A stretch of DNA of 19,018 nt from Flavobacteriales bacterium (GCA_024640205.1 JAHEFL010000001.1:1-19018); one strand, 5' to 3'. Shown: positions 7,872 through 15,961, counted from the stretch's first letter. A program made the numbers and translations. The notes: generated from the letters alone by a model not told the origin.

Positions 7872-7955
7872 TTCCTGTTCCGAAATCGCTCGACCCAGAT
7901 ATAACACAATGATTATCAGGGTATTGCACGCATCATTTCATCATTGATACGATCC

Positions 7956-9836
7956 ATGATCGAGCGCTCCGAATACGATGTGATTGTTGTGGGTGGCGGC
8001 CATGCTGGTTGTGAAGCTGCAGCATCGGCCGCGAATCTTGGTTCACGCGTGCTCCTGGTCACCATGAACATGGGGGTGATCGGACAAATGAGCTGCAATC
8101 CCGCAATGGGCGGGGTTGGTAAGGGACAGATCGTACGTGAGATCGACGCAATGGGGGGTTATTCCGGAATTGTAAGCGATCGGAGCGCGGTGCAATTCCG
8201 CATGTTGAACCGAAGCAAGGGCCCTGCCATGTGGAGCCCCCGGACACAGAACGATCGCAATATGTTCGCCTCGGAATGGCGCAGGTCTTTGGAGAGCATT
8301 CCTGGTCTTCATTTCAGGCAAGAGAACGTTGTAGGGCTTGTGGTTGAAAACGGATCAGTCCTTGGTGTACGCACGAGTATGGGGAGCACGATCTCATGTC
8401 GTTCGGTGGTACTTACCAGCGGTACATTCTTGAACGGCACTATGCATATCGGTGAGCGCCAGGTCGGGGGGGGCAGGGCCGGTGAAAAGGCAAGCCATGG
8501 CATTACCGAACAACTTGTGGAGCTTGGTTTCGACGCGGGCCGGATGAAAACAGGCACACCACCACGGGTGGACGGTCGAAGCATTGATCACGACCGTATG
8601 GAGGAACAGAAAGGCGACGAGGATCCCGGCAAATTCAGCTTTCTGAGCAGCATCGAACCATTGAGGCATCAGCTTTCCTGCCACATAACGTATACTAACG
8701 AGGAGGTGCACGATATTCTCCGCACCGGATTTGACCGTAGTCCGATGTTCAACGGACGCATCCAAGGGGTGGGTCCGCGGTATTGTCCGAGCATTGAGGA
8801 TAAGATCGACCGTTTCTCGGACAAGGACCGCCATCAGATCTTTGTGGAGCCCGAAGGCTGGAATACAGTGGAAACGTACATCAATGGATTCAGCACCAGT
8901 CTTCCGGAAGACGTGCAGATCGCCGCTTTGCGCAAGATCCCGGGGTTTGAGCGCGCGCTGATGTTCCGACCGGGTTATGCCGTGGAGTATGACTACTTCC
9001 CTCCTACCCAACTGCGCCACACGCTCGAGACAAAGATCGTGAAGGGGCTCTATTTCGCGGGTCAGATCAATGGGACGACAGGGTACGAAGAGGCAGCGGG
9101 GCAGGGCTTGATGGCGGGTATCAACGCGCATCTTGGAGTTCATGGCAAAGAACCGTTCACCCTTGGTCGCGACGAGGCGTATATCGGTGTGCTGATCGAC
9201 GACCTGATCACGAAAGGCACCGAAGAACCGTATCGCATGTTCACAAGTCGCGCCGAATACCGCATACTGCTCAGGCAGGACAACGCGGACCTTCGATTAA
9301 CGGAAAAGAGCAACCGGATAGGGTTGGCTGATCAGGCACGCGTAGATCGTGTAAGGAAAAAGGCGGGATCCATTTCGGAGCTTAGTGGCTTGCTGCGGTC
9401 CGTAAGCACCGAACCCGAGATTGCCAATTCGGTGATCGTTCCACGTGGAACATCGCCACTGAAACAGAAGACCAAACTCTATGACCTCCTTCTCCGCCCA
9501 CAGCTCGACCATGCGGATATTGAAGGCTTGTCCGAAGAACTCCGAATTCATGTGGAAGGACTTGGGGACCTGCAAAAGGAGGTCATCGAACAGGTTGAGA
9601 TCAACGTGAAGTATTCCGGATACTTGGAAAAGGAGAAAGAGCTCGCCGACAAACTTGGTCGCTTGGACGGCGTTGCGATCGAAACCGACATGGACTACTC
9701 AAAGCTCGGAAGCCTTTCAACAGAAGCACGGATCAAACTTTCAACTGTGCGACCTAATACACTGGGACAAGCATCCCGCATCAGCGGGATATCACCCGCC
9801 GACATGGCTGTACTGGTCGTTTACTTGGGCAGATGA
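7956..9836 (+). CDS. mnmG: tRNA uridine-5-carboxymethylaminomethyl(34) synthesis enzyme MnmG (GidA)
   Basis: This 626-residue flavoprotein matches the usual MnmG length (about 620-630). With MnmE it adds the carboxymethylaminomethyl group to wobble uridine 34 of tRNAs reading NNA/NNG codons. Visible landmarks: the FAD Rossmann motif [12 protein letters not shown] near residues 11-22; [23 protein letters not shown] with the catalytic-region Cys; [16 protein letters not shown]; the [25 protein letters not shown] block; [10 protein letters not shown]; and [12 protein letters not shown] with the second functional Cys. Further on are [32 protein letters not shown] and [19 protein letters not shown]. 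The ATG at 7956 places FAD binding at the expected distance; a TTG at 7944 would add four residues. A parS-like palindrome is embedded at codons 495-499. Its stop overlaps the next gene's first possible ATG (ATGA). Confidence 0.97.
   Translation: MIERSEYDVIVVGGGHAGCEAAASAANLGSRVLLVTMNMGVIGQMSCNPAMGGVGKGQIVREIDAMGGYSGIVSDRSAVQFRMLNRSKGPAMWSPRTQNDRNMFASEWRRSLESIPGLHFRQENVVGLVVENGSVLGVRTSMGSTISCRSVVLTSGTFLNGTMHIGERQVGGGRAGEKASHGITEQLVELGFDAGRMKTGTPPRVDGRSIDHDRMEEQKGDEDPGKFSFLSSIEPLRHQLSCHITYTNEEVHDILRTGFDRSPMFNGRIQGVGPRYCPSIEDKIDRFSDKDRHQIFVEPEGWNTVETYINGFSTSLPEDVQIAALRKIPGFERALMFRPGYAVEYDYFPPTQLRHTLETKIVKGLYFAGQINGTTGYEEAAGQGLMAGINAHLGVHGKEPFTLGRDEAYIGVLIDDLITKGTEEPYRMFTSRAEYRILLRQDNADLRLTEKSNRIGLADQARVDRVRKKAGSISELSGLLRSVSTEPEIANSVIVPRGTSPLKQKTKLYDLLLRPQLDHADIEGLSEELRIHVEGLGDLQKEVIEQVEINVKYSGYLEKEKELADKLGRLDGVAIETDMDYSKLGSLSTEARIKLSTVRPNTLGQASRISGISPADMAVLVVYLGR
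9438..9451. other. parS: parS-like site 1 (ParB-binding centromere motif) inside mnmG
   Basis: GTTCCACGTGGAAC is a perfect 14-bp palindrome. It equals the chromosomal parS core seen in Pseudomonas and differs from the Bacillus-type consensus (TGTTnCACGTGAAACA) only by a symmetric pair of bases. The 16-mer here is CGTTCCACGTGGAACA. It is in frame in mnmG and encodes Val-Pro-Arg-Gly-Thr at residues 495-499. Its 20-bp context (9434-9453) is repeated exactly at 9873-9892. ParB would load and spread from here; parA/parB are not in the window. Confidence 0.82.
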
Positions 9837-10789
9837 CCCCCTGGTCCGAACCTATTTCTCACCCCATGGATCGATCGTTCCACGTGGAACATAAACAGGA
9901 AACTCTCGCTAATTGCCCCTTGTGTGGCTCCCCTGAAACACGGGTCTCGCTTACACTTCACGACCACTCAATTAGCCATGAGGATTTCTCCACCCATGAT
10001 TGCGATGGATGTGGATTCCGTTTTACCAATCCGCGCCCTACACCATCCGCCATTGGAGATTATTACAAAGACAGCAACTACATATCCCATAATTCGTCCG
10101 GCAAGGGATTTCTGGAGCATTTATACCGCATTGCGCGAAAAAGGGCCCTTAGGAGAAAAGCAGCCTTGATCCGGGAATACGTAGGCGACGGCAGAGCACT
10201 GGACATAGGCTGCGGAACGGGCGAATTCCTTGCTCAATTGATGAGCCGCGGATTCCAGGTAACTGGGATCGAACCAGACCTCGGAGCACGGGAGCGAGCC
10301 ATTTCCAATTTCAGCATACCCGTGTTCCCCGCCTTGGAACAGATCCCGGCCCAGGAGCAATTCCGGGTCATAACCCTTTGGCATGCCCTGGAGCATGTCC
10401 CAGATCCCAAAGGCACCTTCAAAACCCTCTATGCATTGCTTGAACCTGGAGGCCTTTTAGTGATCGCTGTTCCTGATCGCGAAAGCTGGGATCGCTCATA
10501 CTATAACAGCTACTGGGCCGCATGGGATGTTCCTCGCCATTTATCCCATTTCAGGCGCATGGATGTACATCGGCTAATTCATGAACACGGGTTCGAGATC
10601 TTGGATACACGCCGCATGCCATTGGACGCCTTCTACATCGCATTGTTGAGCGAGGGCTACAGGGGCTCACATGCCATCTGGCGCTATCCCAAGGCAATGG
10701 CTATCGGACTTTGGTCCAACCTTTCTAGTTTCCTATCAAATAGACCTACTTCCAGTACTTTGTTTATAGCCAAAAAGCCCAACCGCTGA
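9833..10789 (+). CDS. Class I SAM-dependent methyltransferase with N-terminal zinc ribbon
   Basis: The 318-residue frame starts at an ATG overlapping the mnmG stop (ATGA). An ATG at 9866, 11 codons in (giving MDRSFHVEH), is an equally good start. A four-cysteine zinc ribbon comes first (CPLCG at 28-32 and CDGCG at 57-61, followed by FRFTNPRPT), with a [10 protein letters not shown] block. The Rossmann core carries SAM motif [13 protein letters not shown] at 122-133, the acidic GIEPD at 145-149, and [13 protein letters not shown], typical of the Methyltransf_23 group. The C-terminus has [19 protein letters not shown] and a helical region. Such enzymes follow mnmG in many Bacteroidota as far as I recall, but the substrate is not known. 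The second parS-like site lies in its first codons. A weak T-tract hairpin overlaps its 3' end. Confidence 0.9.
   Translation: MTPWSEPISHPMDRSFHVEHKQETLANCPLCGSPETRVSLTLHDHSISHEDFSTHDCDGCGFRFTNPRPTPSAIGDYYKDSNYISHNSSGKGFLEHLYRIARKRALRRKAALIREYVGDGRALDIGCGTGEFLAQLMSRGFQVTGIEPDLGARERAISNFSIPVFPALEQIPAQEQFRVITLWHALEHVPDPKGTFKTLYALLEPGGLLVIAVPDRESWDRSYYNSYWAAWDVPRHLSHFRRMDVHRLIHEHGFEILDTRRMPLDAFYIALLSEGYRGSHAIWRYPKAMAIGLWSNLSSFLSNRPTSSTLFIAKKPNR
9877..9890. other. parS: parS-like site 2 (ParB-binding centromere motif) at the start of the methyltransferase gene
   Basis: This is a second exact copy of GTTCCACGTGGAAC, 439 bp after the first, in the same 20-bp flank (GATC before, AT after). Here it is read in a different phase relative to codons and encodes Phe-His-Val-Glu-His. 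Two identical sites at this spacing are far beyond chance for a 14-mer and fit a clustered parS locus. It overlaps the region where the methyltransferase start lies, so bound ParB could touch that gene's translation start region. Confidence 0.82.
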
Positions 10790-10804
10790 GAAGGCCGTTT
10801 TTTG
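10771..10804 (+). terminator. Possible intrinsic terminator after the methyltransferase gene
   Basis: The stop codon lies inside a weak hairpin: CAAAAAGCC (10771-10779) can pair with GGC...TTTTTTG (10793-10804), with a CG bulge. An alternative short stem AAC-GC/GC-GTT (10781-10799) is followed by a run of six T (10798-10803). The stem is imperfect but the T-tract and position favour termination, possibly in both directions because of the matching A-tract. Confidence 0.4.
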
Positions 10805-10898
10805 AGGCGCCGCTGCATTTTAGGGTGCAGTCCAGTATGTCACCCCTATTGCCCGGAGATATCGATTCCTGACCGCCGTATCGCACCCGTCTTAATCT

Positions 10899-10911
10899 AC
10901 TGATTATCAGT
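10899..10911. promoter_or_regulatory. Palindrome ACTGAT-T-ATCAGT upstream of the aldehyde dehydrogenase gene
   Basis: Two perfect 6-bp arms flank a single T in the 234-bp spacer between the methyltransferase and aldehyde dehydrogenase genes, about 78 bp before the candidate -7 box at 10989. The symmetry and place suit an operator, but only one copy is seen and no regulator gene is nearby. Confidence 0.3.
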
Positions 10912-10988
10912 CGGTTGTCCGAAATATCGCTCGGGGCGATGCCCACCAACCCAAACATCTACCCGATCAAAACAATTTGTTGACAACC

Positions 10989-10996
10989 TACCTTTG
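10989..10996 (+). promoter_or_regulatory. Candidate -7 element (TACCTTTG) for the aldehyde dehydrogenase gene
   Basis: TACCTTTG matches TAnnTTTG and ends 27 bp before the ATG at 11024, giving a leader of about 20 nt. A TTGTTGACA stretch lies just upstream (10977-10985) but is too close to serve as a -33 box at the usual spacing. Confidence 0.5.
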
Positions 10997-11023
10997 CGGC
11001 CCATTTCCTAAACCCCGACCAGC

Positions 11024-12580
11024 ATGAATACTGTGATCGCATCCCCGCCGCCTGCCATTGTCAATGTACTCCGGTCACTTGGTGTCGGAGAGGTGAATAT
11101 AGGCGTAAGCACGGGTCACGACCCGTTCATGGGGAAAGGCGAAGAGATCATCTCCTCGTCGCCTGTTGATGGCGCTGCGATCGCTTCGGTGCGTTCGGCG
11201 GATCGAAGCGAGTATGATGCGGTGATCGAGAGCTCGCAGCAAGCCTTCCTGGAATGGCGCACCTGGCCCGCCCCAAAACGGGGTGAGGTAGTGCGACAAA
11301 TAGGAGAGGAGCTCCGTGCGCACAAGGCTGATCTGGGAAAACTGGTGAGCTACGAAATGGGAAAGAGCTATCAGGAGGGATTGGGAGAGGTGCAAGAAAT
11401 GATCGATATCTGTGATTTCGCTGTTGGGCTTTCGCGCCAGTTACATGGGCTCACCATGCATAGTGAACGTCCTGAACACCGCATGTATGAACAGTGGCAC
11501 CCGTTCGGGCCGGTCGGCATCATTACCGCATTCAATTTCCCGGTCGCCGTATGGGGCTGGAATACCGCCCTGGCCTGGGTTTGCGGCAACACGTGTGTGT
11601 GGAAGCCGAGTGAGAAAACACCGCTCTGCAGCATTGCCTGTCAGCGGATCGTGAATACCGTCTTCAAGCGTAACGGGGTGCCGGAGGGCGTTGGCTGCAT
11701 CGTGAACGGAGGGCGTGAGGTAGGAGAGTGGCTATCCAAAGATCACCGTATTCCATTGGTCAGTGCAACAGGAAGCACCCGCATGGGGCGGGCAGTTGCC
11801 ACTGCTGTTGGCCAGCGATTGGGCCGCTCACTGCTTGAACTGGGTGGCAATAATGCCATCATCATCAGCGATAAAGCCGACCTGGATATGTCGTTGATCG
11901 GTTGTGTCTTCGGCGCCGTGGGAACAGCTGGCCAACGCTGCACGAGCACCCGTCGCCTGATCATCCACGATAAGGTGTACGAGGCGTTCAAGGCCAAGCT
12001 CGTTAAGGCCTATTCCCAGCTACGTGTCGGTGATCCGCTGGATGAAAAGAACCATGTGGGACCACTGATCGATAAGGATGCGGTCAACAACTATCTGCGG
12101 GCGCTAGACTTGGCACGCGAGCAAGGTGCCTCGATCGTGGTCGAAGGCGGTGTGCTGGAAGGTGAAGGGAGTGGCTGTTATGTGAAACCAGCGATCATCG
12201 AAGCCCGACCGGACATGAGCATCGTTCAGGAGGAAACATTCGCTCCGATCCTTTACTTGTTACGATACAGCGGCGATCTGGAGGAGGCTATTGCCATTCA
12301 GAACGGCGTGGTTCAGGGCCTCAGCAGTGCCATTATGACCCTGGACCTTCGGGAGGCGGAGCGCTTCCTTAGCGCATCGGGATCGGACTGTGGGATCGCC
12401 AATGTGAATATCGGTACGAGCGGAGCTGAGATCGGGGGTGCATTCGGGGGTGAAAAGGAAACCGGAGGAGGACGGGAAAGCGGGAGTGATGCGTGGAAAG
12501 CATATATGCGTAGGCAAACCAACACGATCAACTACGGCACCTCGCTTCCTTTGGCCCAAGGCATCAAGTTCGATCTATAG
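11024..12580 (+). CDS. Aldehyde dehydrogenase, ALDH7 type (alpha-aminoadipic semialdehyde dehydrogenase-like)
   Basis: At 518 residues this NAD(P)-dependent aldehyde dehydrogenase has all catalytic elements: the Asn of FNFPVAVWGWN (Asn171), KPSEKTPL (Lys194), the Rossmann block VSATGSTRMGR, catalytic Glu272 in LELGGNN, and catalytic Cys306 in GTAGQRCTSTRRLIIH. EETFAPILY follows further on. The 'AVGTAGQRCTSTRRL' wording, the VNIGTSGAEIGGAFGGEKETGGGRESGSDAWK block and the tail YMRRQTNTINYGTSLPLAQGIKF are characteristic of ALDH7A1/antiquitin relatives. These oxidise alpha-aminoadipic semialdehyde (in equilibrium with piperideine-6-carboxylate) in lysine catabolism. Other lysine-degradation genes are not in the window, so the physiological substrate is inferred from family only. 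It is cytoplasmic and probably has its own promoter. Confidence 0.93.
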   Translation: MNTVIASPPPAIVNVLRSLGVGEVNIGVSTGHDPFMGKGEEIISSSPVDGAAIASVRSADRSEYDAVIESSQQAFLEWRTWPAPKRGEVVRQIGEELRAHKADLGKLVSYEMGKSYQEGLGEVQEMIDICDFAVGLSRQLHGLTMHSERPEHRMYEQWHPFGPVGIITAFNFPVAVWGWNTALAWVCGNTCVWKPSEKTPLCSIACQRIVNTVFKRNGVPEGVGCIVNGGREVGEWLSKDHRIPLVSATGSTRMGRAVATAVGQRLGRSLLELGGNNAIIISDKADLDMSLIGCVFGAVGTAGQRCTSTRRLIIHDKVYEAFKAKLVKAYSQLRVGDPLDEKNHVGPLIDKDAVNNYLRALDLAREQGASIVVEGGVLEGEGSGCYVKPAIIEARPDMSIVQEETFAPILYLLRYSGDLEEAIAIQNGVVQGLSSAIMTLDLREAERFLSASGSDCGIANVNIGTSGAEIGGAFGGEKETGGGRESGSDAWKAYMRRQTNTINYGTSLPLAQGIKFDL

Positions 12581-12656
12581 GACAGGGTCCGGATCTCAAC
12601 AATAGGTCGATTCCGGTTCTCAGCGCTAATTGAGGCCCTCTACATTAGCACGGTCC

Positions 12657-13937
12657 ATGCCCCGCTTGCGCAACGCACTTCATTTTCTGCCCTTGTTACT
12701 TCTGGGTGCATGTACATCCATTGGACAAGACAACATGGACCGCTCCGTGTCGTTGACACCGGGTCCATGGAGAATGGAGCTTTTCCTCAAAGATGTGCGG
12801 ATCCCGTTCCAGTTCGACCTTAAAAGGACCGATGACCACCAGGGCTGGGAAATGCATGTGCGGAATGCTGAAGAGGTCATCGTAGCCAGCGATATCGTTC
12901 TTTCCGGTGATTCGATCCGGATCCGAATGCCCCTCTTCGACTCTGAATTCATCGGCTTGATCCAGACGGCCGACCGTATGGAAGGGCTGTGGCACAATTA
13001 CTTGAAGGGGCCCGAATACACGATACCTTTCGTAGCCGTGGCTGGCTCCGAGGACCGTTTTGTTTCCGCGCGTTCCGCATCGGCTGATATTTCTGGGCGT
13101 TGGGCGACACGCTTCACTCCGGAGAAGGACGAGGCGTATCCGGGGATTGGATTGTTCCGTCAAAGCCCATCAGGACGGGTAACCGGCACCTTCATGACGG
13201 AGACCGGGGATTACCGCTACCTGGAAGGCACTGTATCCGGGGATTCCTTGCTGCTCTCGTGTTTTGATGGTTCCCATGCTTTTCTATTTGCAGCTCACAT
13301 CCTCCAGGATGGAATGGAGGGTCGATTTTGGAGTGGCACACACTGGGAGACCTCATGGACCGCGCACAAGGACGCGGGATCAAGCCTACGTCACCCGGAT
13401 TCTCTCACGCATTTGCGGGAAGGTTATGATATGGTGGACTTCCGCTTTCCTGACCTTCAAGGCCGAATGGTCTCGCCCAAGGATGATGCATTCAAGAACA
13501 AGGTCCTGCTCGTGCAGATCATGGGCAGCTGGTGCCCGAACTGTGTGGATGAGACCCGGCTACTTAACGAGATGTATTCCCGCTATCATCAGAAGGGCCT
13601 GGAGATCCTCTCCGTCGCTTTTGAGAAACATGCGGATACGGTGCGTGCGGTGTCGGGTCTAAGGCGTTTCAGGGATGTTCTGGATGTGCGCTATCCCATT
13701 CTGTATGCAGGCCTTGCCTCAAAGGACAAAGCGGCTGAAAAACTTCCTTTTCTGGATCATGTGATGAGTTATCCGACTTGCATCATGGTGGACCGCAGGG
13801 GGAACGTCCGGCGTATCCGAACGGGGATCTATGGACCAAGCACGGGAGCACATTACGATGCGTACCGGGAGCACTTGGGTGTTTTCCTGGAGCAGTTATT
13901 GGCGGAGAGCGACGGCACAGAAATAGCCGGACGGTGA
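12657..13937 (+). CDS. TlpA-like thioredoxin-fold lipoprotein
   Basis: The ATG at 12657 gives a 426-residue protein with a short basic lead, hydrophobic stretch and lipobox LLGAC (Cys19), so it should be a lipid-anchored envelope protein. A TTG at 12630 would add nine residues ahead of the signal. Residues 30-240 form a beta-rich domain (MELFLKDVRIPFQFDLKR, ISGRWATRFTPE, GRVTGTFMTETGDYRYLEG) like the N-terminal part of many Bacteroidota TlpA proteins. From about 258 a thioredoxin domain follows, with VLLVQIMGSWCPNCVDETRLLNEMY, active-site Cys293 and Cys296 (WCPNC), and cis-Pro region YPTCIMVDRRGNVR. It probably handles disulfide exchange in the periplasm. It ends 7 bp before the convergent M28 peptidase gene. 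Confidence 0.9.
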   Translation: MPRLRNALHFLPLLLLGACTSIGQDNMDRSVSLTPGPWRMELFLKDVRIPFQFDLKRTDDHQGWEMHVRNAEEVIVASDIVLSGDSIRIRMPLFDSEFIGLIQTADRMEGLWHNYLKGPEYTIPFVAVAGSEDRFVSARSASADISGRWATRFTPEKDEAYPGIGLFRQSPSGRVTGTFMTETGDYRYLEGTVSGDSLLLSCFDGSHAFLFAAHILQDGMEGRFWSGTHWETSWTAHKDAGSSLRHPDSLTHLREGYDMVDFRFPDLQGRMVSPKDDAFKNKVLLVQIMGSWCPNCVDETRLLNEMYSRYHQKGLEILSVAFEKHADTVRAVSGLRRFRDVLDVRYPILYAGLASKDKAAEKLPFLDHVMSYPTCIMVDRRGNVRRIRTGIYGPSTGAHYDAYREHLGVFLEQLLAESDGTEIAGR

Positions 13938-13959
13938 TCTCGTGTCATTCCACGTCACC
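13933..13959. terminator. Hairpin spanning the tail-to-tail junction of the TlpA-like and M28 genes
   Basis: GGTGA (13933-13937) pairs with TCACC (13955-13959) and CGTG (13941-13944) with CACG (13951-13954), with a TCT bulge and a six-base loop. It includes both stop codons of the convergent genes, which are only 7 bp apart. No T-tract flanks it, so it would be an RNA-stabilising or weak bidirectional element rather than a classic terminator. Confidence 0.3.
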
Positions 13960-15483
13960 ATCCACAACAATACGCTCCTCCGTGTTCGCCAGAAGCCATG
14001 CCGTGTGGAACACCAGCAATGCACGCTGGTGAAGTAGGTCGTACTGGATCTTGTCCACCGTATCGCTTGGTTGGTGGTAATCCTCGTGAACACCGCTGAA
14101 ATAGAAGATCGCCGGCACCCCTTTACGTGCAAAATTGTAATGGTCGCTCCGATAATAGAACCGGTTGGGATCCTTTCTATCATTGAAGGTATAGTCCAAG
14201 ACCAATTTGGTGCTGGACTCATTCGCCTGCTCGTTGATCACATGGAGATCCGAGCTTAATCGATCACTTCCGATGATGTATACATACGGATTAGCCCCAT
14301 TGTGGGCACTATCCGTTCTACCGATCATATCAATATTCAGGTTGGCGACGGTATTCTCCAGCGGGAATATCGGGTGTTCGCTGTAATACCGCGATCCCAG
14401 GAGCCCCTTTTCCTCGCCGCTCACTGGCATGACCAGCACACTACGCCGGGGACCATCCCCAGCCTTTTTCGCTTCAGCGAAGGCCTTCGCGATCATCATT
14501 ATCGCCACCGTTCCACTTCCATCATCGTCGGCTCCGTTGTAGACCTCTCCATTCTCCACACCGATATGATCATAGTGCGCAGTGATCACGATCAACTCAT
14601 CCTTTTTGTCGGAACCCTCGATGAAGCCCAGAACGTTCTCGCTTAGAACCTTATTGGCGGAGGCTTTGGCCCTGATCACAAAGTCCACCATGACAGTGGA
14701 TCCAACCTTCTTTCGGGTCAGCTTTCTCATCGGCTTCTTGCCCAGAAGGTCGTCCATCGCGTCCTGTGAAACAAGGATCATCTGCATACCCCCTCCGCCT
14801 TCCATGGCTTCGCCTTTCACAGGAAGCCGCATCCGGGATCCGCTCACATAATGTCCCACCTTTTCCACCAACTCCTCCATGCGATCGGTGGTGACCAACA
14901 ACACATCAACGCCCGTTCCTTTGGCACTTTCTCCCAGCTTGCGCAGGGCACCCATCAATGCCATGGGGTCCTTTGTTCCGGGCTCCTTGACCAGGCCCAC
15001 TTTACCCACGGCACCTTGCACATCCCCTATGGACGACCCATCACCGAGATAAACCAGTTCCTTAACGCTCCTATCCTCCTTGATGGATTCGTTGAAGTAC
15101 AGAAGCTCCTTCAGGAATAACAGTTCAGTCTCCTTGTGTGTGATGGAGATCGATCCGCTTATCTCTTCGATCAGTTCAAAGGGTTGGTAATACCCCTCCA
15201 CAACAGTTCCTTTCGGTGCGTTCTCGATCGGCGGAATACCGGACGAAATGAAGTGTTCCCGGATATAACGTGCAGCCATTTTCTGGCCTTCCTTTCCAGT
15301 GTCCCGGCCTTGGTACGCATCACTTGCCAGGACCTCTAAATGCTGGCGCAGTTCCACCTCGGTCACGATGCCTGCATAATGTTCCGCCGAACGACCAGGC
15401 ACAGTGGCCGGAGATTGCGAAAAAAGGATGCTTGGTAGCAACGCGACCAACACACCGATCAGATGTTCCCGAACTCTTTCCAT
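13945..15483 (-). CDS. Exported M28 family zinc metallopeptidase (aminopeptidase-like, with PA-type insert)
   Basis: The 512-residue protein starts with a signal peptide (MERVREHLIGVLVALLPSILFSQ). The usual M28 N-terminal helix follows, LRQHLEVLASDAYQGRDTGKEGQKMAARYI. Residues of about 105-270 look like a protease-associated insert (GDVQGAVGKVGLVKE, GVDVLLVTT). The di-zinc catalytic domain shows HYDHIG (His303, Asp305), the bridging aspartate in NGADDDGSG (about 319-320), catalytic Glu357/Glu358 in SGEEKGLLGS, NIDMIGR (Asp385), and the last ligand His470 in HEDYHQPSDT. All metal and catalytic residues are present. The family removes N-terminal amino acids or acts on peptides in the periplasm. 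It lies 18 bp after rpiB on the same strand and probably shares its transcript. Confidence 0.93.
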   Translation of the reverse strand: MERVREHLIGVLVALLPSILFSQSPATVPGRSAEHYAGIVTEVELRQHLEVLASDAYQGRDTGKEGQKMAARYIREHFISSGIPPIENAPKGTVVEGYYQPFELIEEISGSISITHKETELLFLKELLYFNESIKEDRSVKELVYLGDGSSIGDVQGAVGKVGLVKEPGTKDPMALMGALRKLGESAKGTGVDVLLVTTDRMEELVEKVGHYVSGSRMRLPVKGEAMEGGGGMQMILVSQDAMDDLLGKKPMRKLTRKKVGSTVMVDFVIRAKASANKVLSENVLGFIEGSDKKDELIVITAHYDHIGVENGEVYNGADDDGSGTVAIMMIAKAFAEAKKAGDGPRRSVLVMPVSGEEKGLLGSRYYSEHPIFPLENTVANLNIDMIGRTDSAHNGANPYVYIIGSDRLSSDLHVINEQANESSTKLVLDYTFNDRKDPNRFYYRSDHYNFARKGVPAIFYFSGVHEDYHQPSDTVDKIQYDLLHQRALLVFHTAWLLANTEERIVVDGDVE

Positions 15484-15501
15484 TCCGGTCTTCCTATGGT
15501 C

Positions 15502-15936
15502 CTAGATGTGGTTTTCGATCCCTTCAACCCGCCGGAGGTGCCTTCCTCCTTCGAATTCCGCTCCAAGGAACGCATCCAGAATACTGACCCCTTCCTCATT
15601 ACTGATGAACCGCGCTGGAAGGGCCAGTACGTTCGCATTATTATGTTGCCTGGCCAATGATGCCACCTCGGGCAACCATCCTAATGCTGATCGCACCCCT
15701 TCATGCTTGTTGGCCGTGATGTTCACCCCGTTGCCACTGCCACAAATGACCACGCCAATATCACCCTCCTTCTTGGCTACCGCATCGGCAACTGCATGCG
15801 CGAACGTCGGATAATCGACACTATCAAGGGATGTCGTTCCCTTATCCGCCACGGTATGACCCGAACCATTCAAATGGTCCTTCAGGTATTCCTTCAATTC
15901 GAACCCAGCGTGATCGCTGCCTATGATGATGCGCAT
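15502..15936 (-). CDS. rpiB: Ribose 5-phosphate isomerase B
   Basis: The 144-residue protein is the normal size for RpiB, which interconverts ribose 5-phosphate and ribulose 5-phosphate in the pentose phosphate pathway. The N-terminus IIGSDHAGFELKEYL carries the substrate-binding Asp8-His9. CGSGNGVNITANKHEGVRSAL contains the catalytic Cys65 and the phosphate/ring-opening loop, and ARQHNNANVLALPARF has the expected His98-Asn pair. The close homologues LacA/B and RpiB share this fold, but the Cys plus SGNG loop favours RpiB. The start at 15936 is the natural one, and a -7-like box lies 18 bp upstream. The gene leads a two-gene minus-strand unit with the M28 peptidase. Confidence 0.95.
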   Translation of the reverse strand: MRIIIGSDHAGFELKEYLKDHLNGSGHTVADKGTTSLDSVDYPTFAHAVADAVAKKEGDIGVVICGSGNGVNITANKHEGVRSALGWLPEVASLARQHNNANVLALPARFISNEEGVSILDAFLGAEFEGGRHLRRVEGIENHI

Positions 15937-15953
15937 TAGGCCTGATTAAGTGT

Positions 15954-15961
15954 CAAAGATA
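15954..15961 (-). promoter_or_regulatory. Candidate -7 element (TATCTTTG) for rpiB
   Basis: Read on the minus strand this is TATCTTTG, a full match to TAnnTTTG, 17 bp ahead of the rpiB ATG. That gives a very short leader of about 10 nt. The nearest minus-strand TTG (complement at 15990-15992) is 28 bp away, so a standard -33 box is not clear. Confidence 0.45.

Noticed and set aside
8394..9143. Minus-strand open frame of 249 residues inside mnmG
   Set aside because: mnmG is unmistakable on the other strand; the antisense frame has no recognisable domain and is a codon-bias shadow.
12581..12656. CCGGA/TCCGG arms after the aldehyde dehydrogenase gene as a possible terminator
   Set aside because: Only 5 bp with an 18-base loop and no T-tract; too weak to call.
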